A DNA stretch of 64,000 nt, from the NCBI GenBank assembly GCA_949317995.1, contig OX439047.1:482501-546500 (forward strand), in the 5' to 3' direction. The position numbers were made by a program, and so were the translations under genes. Each line of letters starts with the position of its first letter. Within the stretch, counting starts at the first letter, position 1. The notes below the pieces were generated by a model, which was not told the DNA's origin, searched no databases, and was given only the letters and a program-made list of their open reading frames with translations. Positions 52,347 to 63,328 of this stretch are shown here, one piece after another. Origin of the DNA: Acholoe squamosa (Eukaryota; Annelida; Polychaeta; Phyllodocida; Polynoidae).

Positions 52347-55260
52347 TAATGAGTAAGATAAGGTCTAGGATCATAAGGAAAGCATGCTGAAACAGACTAA
52401 ACTGTATTACAATCTTATTTGGGTCACCGTATAACATATATAGGCTCGTGAAATAGTGGTAAATAGGAATAAGCCTATTGCAATTACCTATAGGATAACA
52501 ACTGTTCCTAAAGTCATAGTAAATGGGTGTTTGGGTAACTGCTACAAATCAAATCAGTAATAAGTAAATATTAAAGTGAATGGGTACTTAGTCTTATAGG
52601 ATTCAGATGGCTGCAGGTACTAAGATAAATATTATATTCATTCCTCACTTTTCCTCTATGGCCTATATCAAGCTTAAAATTCTTCTTATTCTATTCCTAC
52701 TTTGTAATATGTGTCTAGAACTAACTTCATGTTGCATATCATAAACCCTCCAAGGTCTAAATAAGACCTAATTGCACGCTAACCATTTGTTTTGTATGAT
52801 GCTGAATGCCCTGCTGAGTGTAATGCAAGTGTGCATACATGCAAACTCTGGATGAGAAAAAAAAAACTGAGTCCACACCCCCCCCCCCCCACTTATGAAT
52901 GATAAGGGATCTGGTTGAATCACGAGATTGACCTGGACAGATCTTCAAGAAACAACTGAGAAAACTGAAGAGTTTGCAGGTATGAGTGTGGCATACTGAC
53001 TGGATTGATATACCCACAAATTATATACAAGAGCGTAGTGGGGAAATATAAACTCAAGACCACTGGATTGGTCATCATGCAGACAATGTATAGTTTACTT
53101 GAGCAATCGTGTATGTATCAATAGTGTCGGGTAGTTATATATATTACAAGTAAACAAGGTTTAATATGTTGCTGTATGTTCATAGCTTTTTACAACAGTT
53201 TACCGTTAATAGGCCATCAGCAGGGCAGCCTAAGCTTAACTTGGGCTGATAGGCATCATTAATACATCAGCAGGGCAGCCTTAGCTTAACTTGGGCTGAT
53301 AGGCATCATTTATGGGTTGGGCAGCTCTAAAGATCACCATCTAAAGAATAGAAGGCACACCATAGGCCCTGCATACAAGACATGGCTTTATAAACCATTT
53401 CAGACCATTGGTACAGCTTTTAGGATTATTCTGAGCTCCGAGTGCAGTTTATACAAGGAGTTTTGTATATAGAGACTATACTAGGTATTGGGAACAATTA
53501 AAGGCCCAAGCTGCAGCTTATAGCGTTCTTCAAAAGTCGATGGGAAGCTTCTACATGGGTGTGGCTTCTACTTAGGGTTTTACAGTAGCTTCTGTCAATG
53601 AAACATACATTTTGAAATATCAACAGTTGATTGGATTCTGAGGGTTTTGATGGAAGAAATATGTCTTTGAGTTCAGCTAGATCTGTTACTCTGGCACTCA
53701 TGCGAAGCAATTCAATGGATAGAAGACGCAATATTATACATCAGGCTCCTACTTGCAACACCCGATTTCTTTTGATGTTCTCTCACATTGCTACTTCACA
53801 TTTCCTGTTAAGTCCTCAAAATCTACCCTGTGAAAATAGGCATAGTTTACAGTGCCTAGATCCGAGTATTTTTCTTTGATTCTTATTCTCTATAATGTAC
53901 TGCAATGTGAACAATGTCTTAGCCGCCATATTGGATGTCAAACATGCCATACCTGTATATTGACATCATTGTGTACCTTATGTTACTTATTTGTTGAGTA
54001 GCAGTTACCAGAACCTACTATGACTTGGAATAGGCAGGCATAAACGTATTTATCGCTATTTTATGAGCCTGTTTATGTAATTTCGTGGCCCAAATAGGGG
54101 TCCAATACAGTTTTATCTGATTCTGCATGCTTTCCACATGATCCTAGACCTTACCTTACTGTGATACGTGTAGGAGGTGCAGGAGGCGCCTGTGGGGTGA
54201 CAGGCCCCTCCTGGAGACTGGACACTGGGGCCAACCCCTTCAGGGTGCCTCCAGGGTCCTCCCTGCACCCCCAAAGTGTGACCCCTGCAGCCATGTGGAC
54301 AAAGGGTAGGCAGTGGAACCTAGGACCTAGTACAGTGAACATGTGCTTCCTTGGTTCTCCTCATATCTACAGCCCAAGGTGAGTCTCTGAGATTATGGTA
54401 CCAGTTGAAACTTATCATATTGGCGCCAGGAGTACTTACCCATGTGGCTGTAAAGAGTACATATAGTTTATGTGCTAAATCATGAAGGAGGAAAGACCTC
54501 CCATCATCATGGTACTGGTAGATAGCCTCTACCAGCCATCACCATGCCCATCTCTCCATCACTCAACCCAGAAAGAGTCAGGGCAGGGTCTGTCTCAGGA
54601 TAGCCCCACAAGGAGAATGTACATTATCCATTGGAAACCTGGATTACAACCATTCACATCATATAAAAGTGCCTCCAACTATAGGGTGAGTAAGGCCTAT
54701 GCATCACCTACCACATGTAGCCTACTGGAGCATGGCCATGTGGGACTGAGTAAAGCCTCCAGGGTGCATGGCCTCCCATCCCATACACTCACTCCTGCAT
54801 CCCTGCCTGAGTGGTGCTATGGTCACTCCATGTGTGACCACCACAACCACTAGCATCCTGCCTATCAAATAGCACTCACAGAACTTTAGGACACCTTCAA
54901 ACTTTCTGCTAGCTATACTTTAGAATTCATGATTATATGTGTATGTTTATAACCCTACCCTAAATTGGAAAAAGACATTAATTACTTATTCTGCCAATGT
55001 AAAACCATTTTGGAATTTTGGTAGACAAAGAGTTCTGCAATAGGAGAAATTTCTACCCTAAATTCAACCACCTCAACCCTGAAATGGGACATTAACCAGG
55101 CCAATATCAATCAATATCTGGTATAATAGGAAGAATGGACAATTGTTAATGAACACTGACATTTGGATAATCTATATTGCTGATTTTGTGGAATATATTC
55201 AGACCCACACTCCAACATCCCCTTCTCATAGAAGACTAAACCTATAATTCAAGACTGCCA
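52347..55260. other. Upstream or intronic region without a confident gene
   Basis: Contains a C-run (52878-52890) and a 50-bp direct duplication (CATCAGCAGGGCAGCCT type) at 53215-53310. A GC-richer minus-strand stretch at 54158-54289 has an acceptor-like CATGGCTGCAG and a donor-like GTAAGG, but no frame or domain fits the CUB gene with the required phase. A 123-codon plus-strand frame at 54482-54853 has no recognisable content. Confidence 0.45.
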
Positions 55261-55584
55261 CTTGTTAACTAGAGAAGAATAAGTATAGGTGTAGTATAGT
55301 CATGGTGTAGTATAAGTAGTGAGGAGTAGAGGGCGCCACCGCGTAGGGGTGGGATAGACAGATGGCTCTGTGGATTGCTGAGCGGCCCCTATAGGCCCTG
55401 GGGTGCCTTGGCAGCACTTGGCAGATCCATCTAGAACGCAGAGATAGAGAGGGACGGACGTGCGGTGACAGCTCCCTGTCCACACCAGTCCAGTGAATAT
55501 TGATTGACGAGTAATACACGACCTACAAGAAAAGAACCTGAGTTGCTTTTTATTAATGGGGACATACCATCCGACAACCCCACA
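55261..55584 (+). repeat. Probable 3' part of the 5' LTR of element 2
   Basis: The sequence ends ATCCGACAACCCCACA directly before a TGGTGCC primer-site-like motif, as LTRs do. The left LTR boundary is not determinable because the partner LTR lies beyond the window. Confidence 0.4.
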
Positions 55585-55585
55585 G

Positions 55586-55603
55586 TGGTGCCTTATGACC
55601 AGG
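55586..55603 (+). promoter_or_regulatory. Candidate tRNA primer binding site of element 2
   Basis: TGGTGCCTTATGACCAGG directly follows the CCCCACA(G) end of the presumed LTR. TGG would pair with a tRNA CCA end. Confidence 0.45.
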
Positions 55604-57785
55604 ATCTTGTAATTAGGTCAGTTCGTTAATCACTGGCTGGTGTGGCTGAGGAAGAGAAGGAAGAGCAAAATAACGGGCAAGACTCGCACGTGGCTCGTGA
55701 AGTGTTCAAGTCCTTCGAATAATAAGATGGCTGTCTCGGAATTCATAAAGAAGTGAGTAGGGAACACATTAATTAAGTGCCTAATTAGTGAATGAGAGAG
55801 TAAGTGCCAAGTAATTAAAGTGCCAAGTAATTAAAGTGCCAAGTAACCAAAGTGCCAAGTAATCAAAGTGCCAAATAACCAAAGTGCTATAAATGACTGA
55901 AACTGCCTCAGAAGTCTATTCACATGGAGCTGTACTGTAAATTGGAAATCTAAAGTCTTCTCTCTCTGTTCTATAGTAAAGGGAGGTTGATATGTTTTAT
56001 GTATAGAAAGTATCGGGTGTGTCCCTGACTGAAGGTCAAACTTCCGTTGTTGTCACACCTCTGTTATCAGAAGCAGACGGCAAGCACCGGGTCAGCTATC
56101 TGGATGCCATGGTAACAGTACTAAGGTTACCCAGACCAGGACTGTATTGTAGTAAACACCCAACCACTTTAGCTGTTTGTTTCAAGTAACCTGTATCTTG
56201 GATATAACAAGTGACTTAGGACCATTCATTTAAAATTTGGTTTCATTCAATTGTCCAATTAAAGGTGTTATTAGTAGACTGCTGTGCGCTATTTATTATG
56301 AGATATTGTAAGTGTGTTGTTATAAGGACAATATTGAGAAATTAGTATCGTTTTGATAAGAAGTTGAGTGATAATTATCTAATGGGTAGTACTGATGTAT
56401 GCAGTGAGATGTGGTATTGGAATTAAATGTTTAAGGGGCTGGATTACTATATAGTGAACTGTAGAGGCTTTATTCTGTACAAATTGGTCCTAGCTGAGAA
56501 GCTCAAAGCTAGCCCTTTCCAGCTGTGTAGACTGGCTAAATAATTCTATTTCACTGAGTAGCTGACTCAATGTTAAAAAGTGTCTCTGCCAGAGGTCAGA
56601 TCGGGGCCACTACTTCCTCAAACACGGAATGGATATATCACTTGTGGGCTGGTGGTTGTCTTGGCAACCAGTACAAGTTCAGACACTACCATACCAGGGG
56701 TAGACTTGAATAGTGCCTTGTTATCTCACTGTGTGTATACATGTATGCATGCCAATTAATTTTGACTTCTATTGCAGGGTTTTGTTTATGATTTCTGTCA
56801 ACTGTGGTTATGTAATTAATAGTCGTTAAGCATATTGGGGCTAATTGACATTAATTAGTGATAATTGGTGTTAAAATCAATAATTGCATAAAATAAGAAA
56901 AACGGGTTCAGCTTTTTCATAATTGAGCCTACATGCAAAAGTAAAATGAGATAAAGTAATTATTTATAAAAACTAGGTCAATAAGCCCCCAAAAATTTCG
57001 GACTCGTCAAGCTCATTTTTCATAATTATTGAATAGTATATCATTCGTAGATCACAAATATATATAGCATGGTATACTCTGGCAAAGGTTAAAGTTTAAT
57101 TTGGCACTAACGAGCTGGCAGAGTGGAGCTGTAACGTTTGCCTGCAATCAATGGTGAGTGAAGTTTTATATTAAGGTGATCATCCCAAGCCAATATTTAA
57201 TAAAGCAGTGGATGATTGCCAAGGGGTGGCTAAGCATTGGCGAAATAACAGAGTCATCTAGTGGCAGAATCTAAAAGTAAGAGTTAGAGTGTAACAAACG
57301 CAAGGGGGTGAGTTAGCTGGGTAAGTCTGTTAGTTTGGGTTAGCTGTTTAGTCTGTGTAGAATAGAGATTGGGATGGATGGCGACCAGCTTGTTCCTGCA
57401 GGTCTGGTCAGGCATACAGCTCTGCCATCTAGGAGTCTAGGCTAGAAGTAGGAATAGCCAGAACCTTGGAGCCCTCTGGTGAGTAAGTATAGCATTAGGG
57501 TTGGATTGATGAAGGTCTCCTGGAACCAAAACTAAAAACACCATAGTACTACTGCCACCACCTGGTAGGAAGGGTATAAACTATAACAGTTGAGACTAGT
57601 GGTTTCAGCTTTTGCCACTAGGGGGAGGCTCTGTGTATGATGATGTCAATAGTGGCACTGGTAAGCACTAGGGGTTCTTTGTGTTACCTGGTGTCTGTAT
57701 GTGAGGCACATAGGCTTACTTAGAGAAGAAGTTAGGGACATTTTTTTTTTTGAGACACATTAAAGTATAGTGAGAATAAACTACA
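55604..57785 (+). other. Long 5' leader of element 2
   Basis: These 2.2 kb lack a convincing ORF. At 55802-55890 there are about five 17-18-bp units of the AAGTGCCAAGTAATTA type. The start of the env mRNA (a splice donor with an ATG-bearing leader exon) is expected here or in gag but I could not place it. Confidence 0.55.
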
Positions 57786-58919
57786 ATGGAGGAGCTACAG
57801 AGACTTCTTGCGGATCGGGAGGCCCGCCTGAACCAACAGCAAGGGGCTATGGATGTGCTACAGCAGAGTGTAACGCAATTGCAAGGGCAGTTGGCGGCTG
57901 CACAGGCCCCTGGCGAGGGAGAGGTTGTGCGATCAATAAATCGCATGAGCAAGGAGCTAGTGGTCTCTCAGTTGCTTTCGGGGGTACCTCAGTACAAAGG
58001 CGATCCACGAGGGTACAGGGACTGGGTACGAACCATCGAACGGGCAGGAGTTGCTACAGAGGATGCCGACGAGATAAGGATCCGTCTGGCTGTATGTTCT
58101 GCTAAAGGTCCTGTCGGTGACTTCATTACTCGATATATGAGGGACGACCGAGTGACCACTTGGGCTGAATTGGAAGAGGAGATAAAACTCCGATTCGCAG
58201 ATGAACCAGATGAGAGTATATCCGCTGGGTTGCTTAGAAGAATCAAGCAACGTACTGGAGAGAGTGCTGCCCTCTTCGGAGAGAGGATAGTGACAGTAGC
58301 CTCTGAGGCGTTCCCAGAGCATGCTATCGACAACCCGATCATAACCACCATGATGATAGAGGCTTTCATCGATGGGGTATTGGACCCTGGGACATCTAAG
58401 AAAGTTCTTAGACTAAAAAAGGATGGCAAAATAAAGAGGATAGAAGACGCTGTAAGGGTGGCCAAAGATGATGCCGACGTGGCACAGCGGATAAAAGCGC
58501 GAAGGGGGGATATTCCCACCCCAATGGACGTTGACCCCATACAAGGCCAGGGTAGAGGTCAAAACCCGTCGGGGAATCATGGTCAAGGTCAAGGTCAGGA
58601 AAAGTCTTGGGGTCGGGGTCAAAGAAAAACAACCTTGGCATGTTACCAGTGTGGACAGAAGGGTCATATGAGAAGGGATTGTCATAGCATTATGTGCTAC
58701 GCGTGTAATGGGTATGGTCATATGGCGCGAAACTGTCCTGTGCTTAAGGAAAGGTGGCACCAACCGCAACCAGGGTGGCAACAACCACAACAAGGATGGC
58801 ATCGACAACAGCCACAACAACAGGCTCAGTACAGGCAGCCACAAGAGCAAGCACAGTATCAACAGCCTTTAAACATTCAAGGGACCCGTCAGCCGCCGGT
58901 ACAGGGCCCAAGGTTGTAA
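57786..58919 (+). CDS. gag: Gag of element 2 with two CCHC knuckles
   Basis: A 377-residue frame starting at ATG after GAATAAACTACA. Residues 1-45 form a Gln-rich coiled coil, and 60-235 a capsid-like gag domain (PQYKGDPRGYRDWVRTIERA, LFGERIVTVASEAFP). A basic Gly/Gln stretch follows, then two zinc knuckles: C286-x2-C289-x4-H294-x4-C299 and C304-x2-C307-x4-H312-x4-C317. The C-terminus is Gln/Pro-rich (QPGWQQPQQGWHRQQ). It overlaps the pol frame by 166 nt in the -1 frame. Confidence 0.92.
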   Translation: MEELQRLLADREARLNQQQGAMDVLQQSVTQLQGQLAAAQAPGEGEVVRSINRMSKELVVSQLLSGVPQYKGDPRGYRDWVRTIERAGVATEDADEIRIRLAVCSAKGPVGDFITRYMRDDRVTTWAELEEEIKLRFADEPDESISAGLLRRIKQRTGESAALFGERIVTVASEAFPEHAIDNPIITTMMIEAFIDGVLDPGTSKKVLRLKKDGKIKRIEDAVRVAKDDADVAQRIKARRGDIPTPMDVDPIQGQGRGQNPSGNHGQGQGQEKSWGRGQRKTTLACYQCGQKGHMRRDCHSIMCYACNGYGHMARNCPVLKERWHQPQPGWQQPQQGWHRQQPQQQAQYRQPQEQAQYQQPLNIQGTRQPPVQGPRL

Positions 58920-61900
58920 GGCGGCCTGGCCATAGTAAAAAGAGAATTAGACAGAGGAACGAGGGCGACAATGAGATTTTATATAAAGACAAGGGTGGGG
59001 TCGCATTAATAAATAGTTCAGAGGAAAAGGCGACATGTCAAATTAAAATGGGAAGAATGCGAACACGGGCGCTTGTGGACACGGGTGCTCAGGTCTCCTT
59101 GGTCTCGTCCTTGTTTTTTAGACAAATAAGAAGACAGGGGGGCATAGCTGTGCGTCCCAGCAGTATTCTTCTGAATGCTGCTAACCAGAGTCAAATAGTC
59201 AATCTTGGGCAGTGCCAGATAACAGTTGACCTGGGGGAGGGGGTCTCGAGGACACACAGCTTTATCATTGCCGAAGAACTGAATAACCCGGTCATCTTAG
59301 AGTGGAATTTCATAACAGAGCAGGGCATTATCATAGATGGGGAACATAAGCAAATGCGATGCAGCAATGTAGTCATACCTCTTCAGGACCAGACTCTTGC
59401 GTCATTGGTGAGAATAACCTGTGATGTAGAATTGTACCCCTACAGTGTGACTTATACCCCAGTAAAGAAGGCTAGAACTTTGGGACACAAAGATGGTATT
59501 TATGTTTGTGAGTCACCTACGAACGGGGCGCTTGCTGAGGAGCCTGGGGTAGACATTGTCAATTCTATTTGTGAGGTTAAGAAGGGTCGGAAATTTATGG
59601 TCAGTTTGATTAACGAGACAGGTAGATTAATCAAACTCAAGAAGGGCAACGTAGTGGGCCTGTTGAAAGAAGTTCAAGAGGTAGAAGCAGATGCATTGGA
59701 CATCGAGTTGCCCAATAAGAGAAGTGTGACTGTGACCTCCAGTGTTGGTCATGGTCAGATGATGAGTAAGAAACCCCAGAGTCTAGAGGAATTGTTAGAG
59801 GCGAACAGAGATCTTTTTGCTGAGTCGGAAGAAGAACTTGGCAGAACGCATCTCATAGACATCGGGATAGACACCCAGGGTAGTCCACCTATAGGTTTAA
59901 GGGCCTATAGAGCGCCCTTGGGGAAGAGAAAATTCATTGAAGAGCGAGTGGAAGAGCTCCTAAGGGCCGGTGTTATAAGACCTAGCCGATCTCCGTGGTC
60001 TGCCCCAGTAGTCATAGTTAAGAAGAAAGATGGCACAGAAAGGCTGTGTGTGGACTATAGGCAGCTTAATGACATTACTGTGAAATATACATGGCCTTTA
60101 CCCCACATAGATGATCTTTTGAGCTCGTTTCATGGAGCCAGGTTCTTCAGTTGTCTCGACCTCCGCTCTGGCTACCATCAGATTCCTGTCCAGGAGAGAG
60201 ACAAAGAAAAAACAGCATTTACCACCCATATTGGTAACTATGAGTACAACGTTATGCCATTTGGGTTATGTAATGCACCCTCAGTATTTTCTGAACTTAT
60301 GTATAAGGTCTTGGATGGACTGGGCAATTGTACTAATTATCTTGATGACGTACTTGTCTATTCATCCACCGAGGCAGAACATCTAGAGGATCTGGAAAGA
60401 GTGATGGAACGTCTGAGAAAGGCTGGGTTGAAACTTAAGAGGAAAAAGTGTGAATTTTTCAAGGATTCATTGGATTTCTTAGGACACACTGTCACCGCTA
60501 GTGGAATAACACCTCAAACCAAGAAGATCGAGGCCATAACTGGAATGGAGAGACCGCGAACAGTGACAGATGTAAGGTCCTTTCTGGGTATGACCTCATA
60601 CTATAGAAGATACATCCCTCACTACACAGAGCGGGCTCGTCCATTAATAGATCTCACCAAGAAAAAGAAACCATTTGAATGGACTGTGGAGGTGGAGGAA
60701 TCATTCCAGTTTTTGAAGAAAGCCTTGACTTCTCAGCCCGTCTTGGCATACCCTGACCTGAATAAGGCGTTTGTGGTGCAAACAGATGCATCAAAAGAGA
60801 GCGTGGGTGCAGTCTTGCTTCAAGAACAAGATGGAGAGGTAAGAGCTATAGAATTTATGAGCGGAAGCTTATCTGACTCTCAGCGACGATGGGGTACTAT
60901 TCAACGGGAAGCTTATGCTATTTTGCAGGCTGTGCATAAGTTTAAGCCCTACCTATACGGACACAGGTTTGTTGTGAAAACCGACCACAAGCCCCTAGTC
61001 CATATGTTCAAAGCTGAGCTTGAGAATGAACAGCTTAAGACTTGGGCGATGGAGTTGTCACAATACGACTGTAGTATAGAATATATTACGGGAGCCAAGA
61101 ATAAACAAGCAGACATCTTGAGTAGACTGAAGAGCGTAAATGTTATCAACATGGATGAATTACCTGGCCAGAGTACTCTAGAAGAAGATAGGGAATTTGT
61201 AGAACAGGTAGGGGAGGAAGAAGCCTTACCAACCTTAGTGCTAGGAGAGGAAGAAGTAGATATCCAGGAAGAACAGAGAAAGGATAAGAGCCTCCTAAAG
61301 TTAAAAGGCAATAAGAAGTACTTGGTGGTTGATGGAGTGCTATATTATGTCAGTGAACAACCAAGTCCGGGCCTCAGGGTGGTTGTGCCGACCCATCTTA
61401 GATCTGCTGTGATAGAAGCAGCTCATAGAGAACTGGCACACATGGGCATAGAGAAGGTGTACTACCGACTTCAAGAGTCGTACCATTGGCCACACATTTT
61501 TAGAGATGTGGCCAGAGCGATTGGAAGGTGTGTTCCATGCAATGAGAGAAAGCTCAAAAGGCAAACACCTCCAATGCAAGAAATGGATCAGCCGGAAGTG
61601 CCTTTCTATAAGATAGCCATAGATATGGTTGGGCCATATCCCCCAAGTGAAGATGGAAACAAGTATTTGCTGACAATGGTCGACATGTACACAGGGTGGG
61701 TAGAAATGTTTCCTGTACCAAATAAAGAGGCAGCTACAGTGGCTGGGAAGATACTGGACGAGATCATACCTCGTCATGCCGTTCCACAGGTTATCCTTAG
61801 TGACTGGGGCTCTGAGTTCGTAAACGAGATAATTAATGATCTCTGTGAAAACTTGAAAATAAAAAGAATAAAAACAAGTATCTACCACCCGCAATCTAAT

Positions 61901-63253
61901 GGGCTCCTAGAACGAAGCCACAGGGTTTGGGGTGATATTGTGTCCAAATATGTCAGTCATGAGGATGATTGGGATAAGGCAGTTCCTGCGGCGCTTTTGG
62001 CCATGCGCACAGCCAAGAGTAAGCGGACGGGGTTCTCACCATTTTATTTATTGCACTTGCGGGACCCAGTCCTTCCATTGGACACCTTACTGAAACCCAG
62101 ACGCCGGTATTTAGGAGAACAACAGCATTTGAAGTCATTGGAAAAGTACCATCAGACTCTGAACACTGTACGTAAGAACATGAAAAAGGCAAGAGAAAGA
62201 AATAAGAAGTATCATGATAGAAAAGCAAGAGAGGAGGACATAAAGGTGGGAGATCCTGTTTATCTGTACAACTACGCCAAAAAGAATAAACTTGAAAGAC
62301 CTTTCAAGGCGTACTACAGGGTCGTAGAGAAACTCAGCCCTGTAAACTTCAGAGTGAGGAATGAACTCACAGGGGAGTTGTTTAAAATCCATAAGTTGCA
62401 CCTAAGAAAAAGTCAGGAAGAATGGAAAGTGCCTGCACTAGATAAGAACATTCGTCGTGCTGCACTTGCTGCTTCACCGTCGGGGAAAGACGTTCCTACC
62501 AGCGATGATAGTAGTGACTGGAGTGACGGCGACTGTATACCTCTCTCAAGGTGGCGAGATACCGGGGATAGTCCTAGTGACTGGAATAGTTCAGAGTGTG
62601 TGCCTCTTGCACATCTTGTAGAACCAGGAGCAGTGACTAATACTGCACCGGAAGTAGTGGAGGGAACTGATCAACCCTCTACTATTCCACTACCTTCATC
62701 ATCTGGAGAAAGTGCAAGCATGGAAGAACAAAGTGGAGCAGTAGGTGGCAGTACCAGTGGAAATAAGAGGAGAAGAAGCTCTTCTAGTGGAGAGGAAACA
62801 AGGGGTACAGAACCTAAATATCGTATAGTAGAGAGTGAACCTACATCAGGTTCTTGCAGTGAAAAGAGGCCTCGAAGCCATACTGCAAGCCCTGAAGAAG
62901 AGAGTCCTGATAAAATTAGAAGGGTAGAAGAGATAGAGGAGACGAGAGAACAAGAAGAGAATATTCATAAGGGTACAATTGAAGAGAGAGAAAATCAAAA
63001 TGAATCTATTTATCAGACTTGTAGCGATGGGGAGCTGAATAGCTCACTCTGTAGCGCAGTGGATGAAATTCCCAACAAGTCCTACATTATGAGTGGAGTA
63101 GAAGGTGAAGAAGAAGTCAAAGAAGTAGAAGTTATGAAGAGTAAGAGAGAAGGAGAGAAAAGAGAAAGTGAGAGTAGAGAGAGAGAGGTGAATCTAATAG
63201 GAAATTATGAAATTCGCAACAGTAGGCTGAGAGCCTACTATTGCACCCAATAG
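58754..63253 (+). CDS. pol: Pol polyprotein of element 2 (PR-RT-RH-IN)
   Basis: The frame is -1 to gag. The part before about 58868 overlaps gag and is probably not translated. Counting from 58754, protease DTGA is at 109-112, RT has CVDYRQLND and YLDD at 529-532, RNase H has VQTDASKE and KTDHKPL, integrase has an HHCC finger from H894, and DDE is D957, D1017 and E1053 (35 residues between the last two). The second Asp lies in SDWGSEF, a departure from the common D-x-G forms. There is no GPY module, only AYYRVVEKL. After about 1215 comes a tail of nearly 290 residues rich in Ser and Glu with KRRRSSSSGEE, unusual for Pol. The stop is TAG. Confidence 0.93.
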   Translation: MAPTATRVATTTTRMASTTATTTGSVQAATRASTVSTAFKHSRDPSAAGTGPKVVRRPGHSKKRIRQRNEGDNEILYKDKGGVALINSSEEKATCQIKMGRMRTRALVDTGAQVSLVSSLFFRQIRRQGGIAVRPSSILLNAANQSQIVNLGQCQITVDLGEGVSRTHSFIIAEELNNPVILEWNFITEQGIIIDGEHKQMRCSNVVIPLQDQTLASLVRITCDVELYPYSVTYTPVKKARTLGHKDGIYVCESPTNGALAEEPGVDIVNSICEVKKGRKFMVSLINETGRLIKLKKGNVVGLLKEVQEVEADALDIELPNKRSVTVTSSVGHGQMMSKKPQSLEELLEANRDLFAESEEELGRTHLIDIGIDTQGSPPIGLRAYRAPLGKRKFIEERVEELLRAGVIRPSRSPWSAPVVIVKKKDGTERLCVDYRQLNDITVKYTWPLPHIDDLLSSFHGARFFSCLDLRSGYHQIPVQERDKEKTAFTTHIGNYEYNVMPFGLCNAPSVFSELMYKVLDGLGNCTNYLDDVLVYSSTEAEHLEDLERVMERLRKAGLKLKRKKCEFFKDSLDFLGHTVTASGITPQTKKIEAITGMERPRTVTDVRSFLGMTSYYRRYIPHYTERARPLIDLTKKKKPFEWTVEVEESFQFLKKALTSQPVLAYPDLNKAFVVQTDASKESVGAVLLQEQDGEVRAIEFMSGSLSDSQRRWGTIQREAYAILQAVHKFKPYLYGHRFVVKTDHKPLVHMFKAELENEQLKTWAMELSQYDCSIEYITGAKNKQADILSRLKSVNVINMDELPGQSTLEEDREFVEQVGEEEALPTLVLGEEEVDIQEEQRKDKSLLKLKGNKKYLVVDGVLYYVSEQPSPGLRVVVPTHLRSAVIEAAHRELAHMGIEKVYYRLQESYHWPHIFRDVARAIGRCVPCNERKLKRQTPPMQEMDQPEVPFYKIAIDMVGPYPPSEDGNKYLLTMVDMYTGWVEMFPVPNKEAATVAGKILDEIIPRHAVPQVILSDWGSEFVNEIINDLCENLKIKRIKTSIYHPQSNGLLERSHRVWGDIVSKYVSHEDDWDKAVPAALLAMRTAKSKRTGFSPFYLLHLRDPVLPLDTLLKPRRRYLGEQQHLKSLEKYHQTLNTVRKNMKKARERNKKYHDRKAREEDIKVGDPVYLYNYAKKNKLERPFKAYYRVVEKLSPVNFRVRNELTGELFKIHKLHLRKSQEEWKVPALDKNIRRAALAASPSGKDVPTSDDSSDWSDGDCIPLSRWRDTGDSPSDWNSSECVPLAHLVEPGAVTNTAPEVVEGTDQPSTIPLPSSSGESASMEEQSGAVGGSTSGNKRRRSSSSGEETRGTEPKYRIVESEPTSGSCSEKRPRSHTASPEEESPDKIRRVEEIEETREQEENIHKGTIEERENQNESIYQTCSDGELNSSLCSAVDEIPNKSYIMSGVEGEEEVKEVEVMKSKREGEKRESESREREVNLIGNYEIRNSRLRAYYCTQ
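58868..58935 (+). promoter_or_regulatory. -1 ribosomal frameshift site, gag-pol of element 2
   Basis: The heptamer T-TTA-AAC (58868-58874) lies in the gag frame (CCT TTA AAC) and is among the most efficient known -1 slippery sites. Slippage moves reading exactly into pol. The GC-rich stretch after it can pair GCCGCC (58893-58898 region) with GGCGGC (58920-58925 region), spanning the gag stop; a hairpin or pseudoknot is possible. A second possible heptamer, G-GGC-CCA, lies just before the gag stop. Confidence 0.8.
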
Positions 63254-63325
63254 AATAGCAGGCTGAGAGCCTACTATTACATACAATAGCACATAGGTGT
63301 GTCTGATCAGAGTGTTATCTCTTGC

Positions 63326-63327
63326 AG
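63326..63327 (+). promoter_or_regulatory. Candidate env splice acceptor of element 2
   Basis: TGTTATCTCTTGCAG precedes the env frame. The frame has no ATG near its start and is closed upstream by TAG, so a spliced leader must supply the start codon, as in errantiviruses. A short direct duplication (AGGCTGAGAGCCTACTATT) at 63224 and 63261 lies just before it. Confidence 0.65.
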
Positions 63328-63328
63328 A

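Noticed and set aside
54151-54342. Possible additional exon of the CUB-CCP gene
   Set aside because: Splice-like sites exist, but the open frame does not give the phase-1 end needed by the exon at 49643 and no domain is visible.
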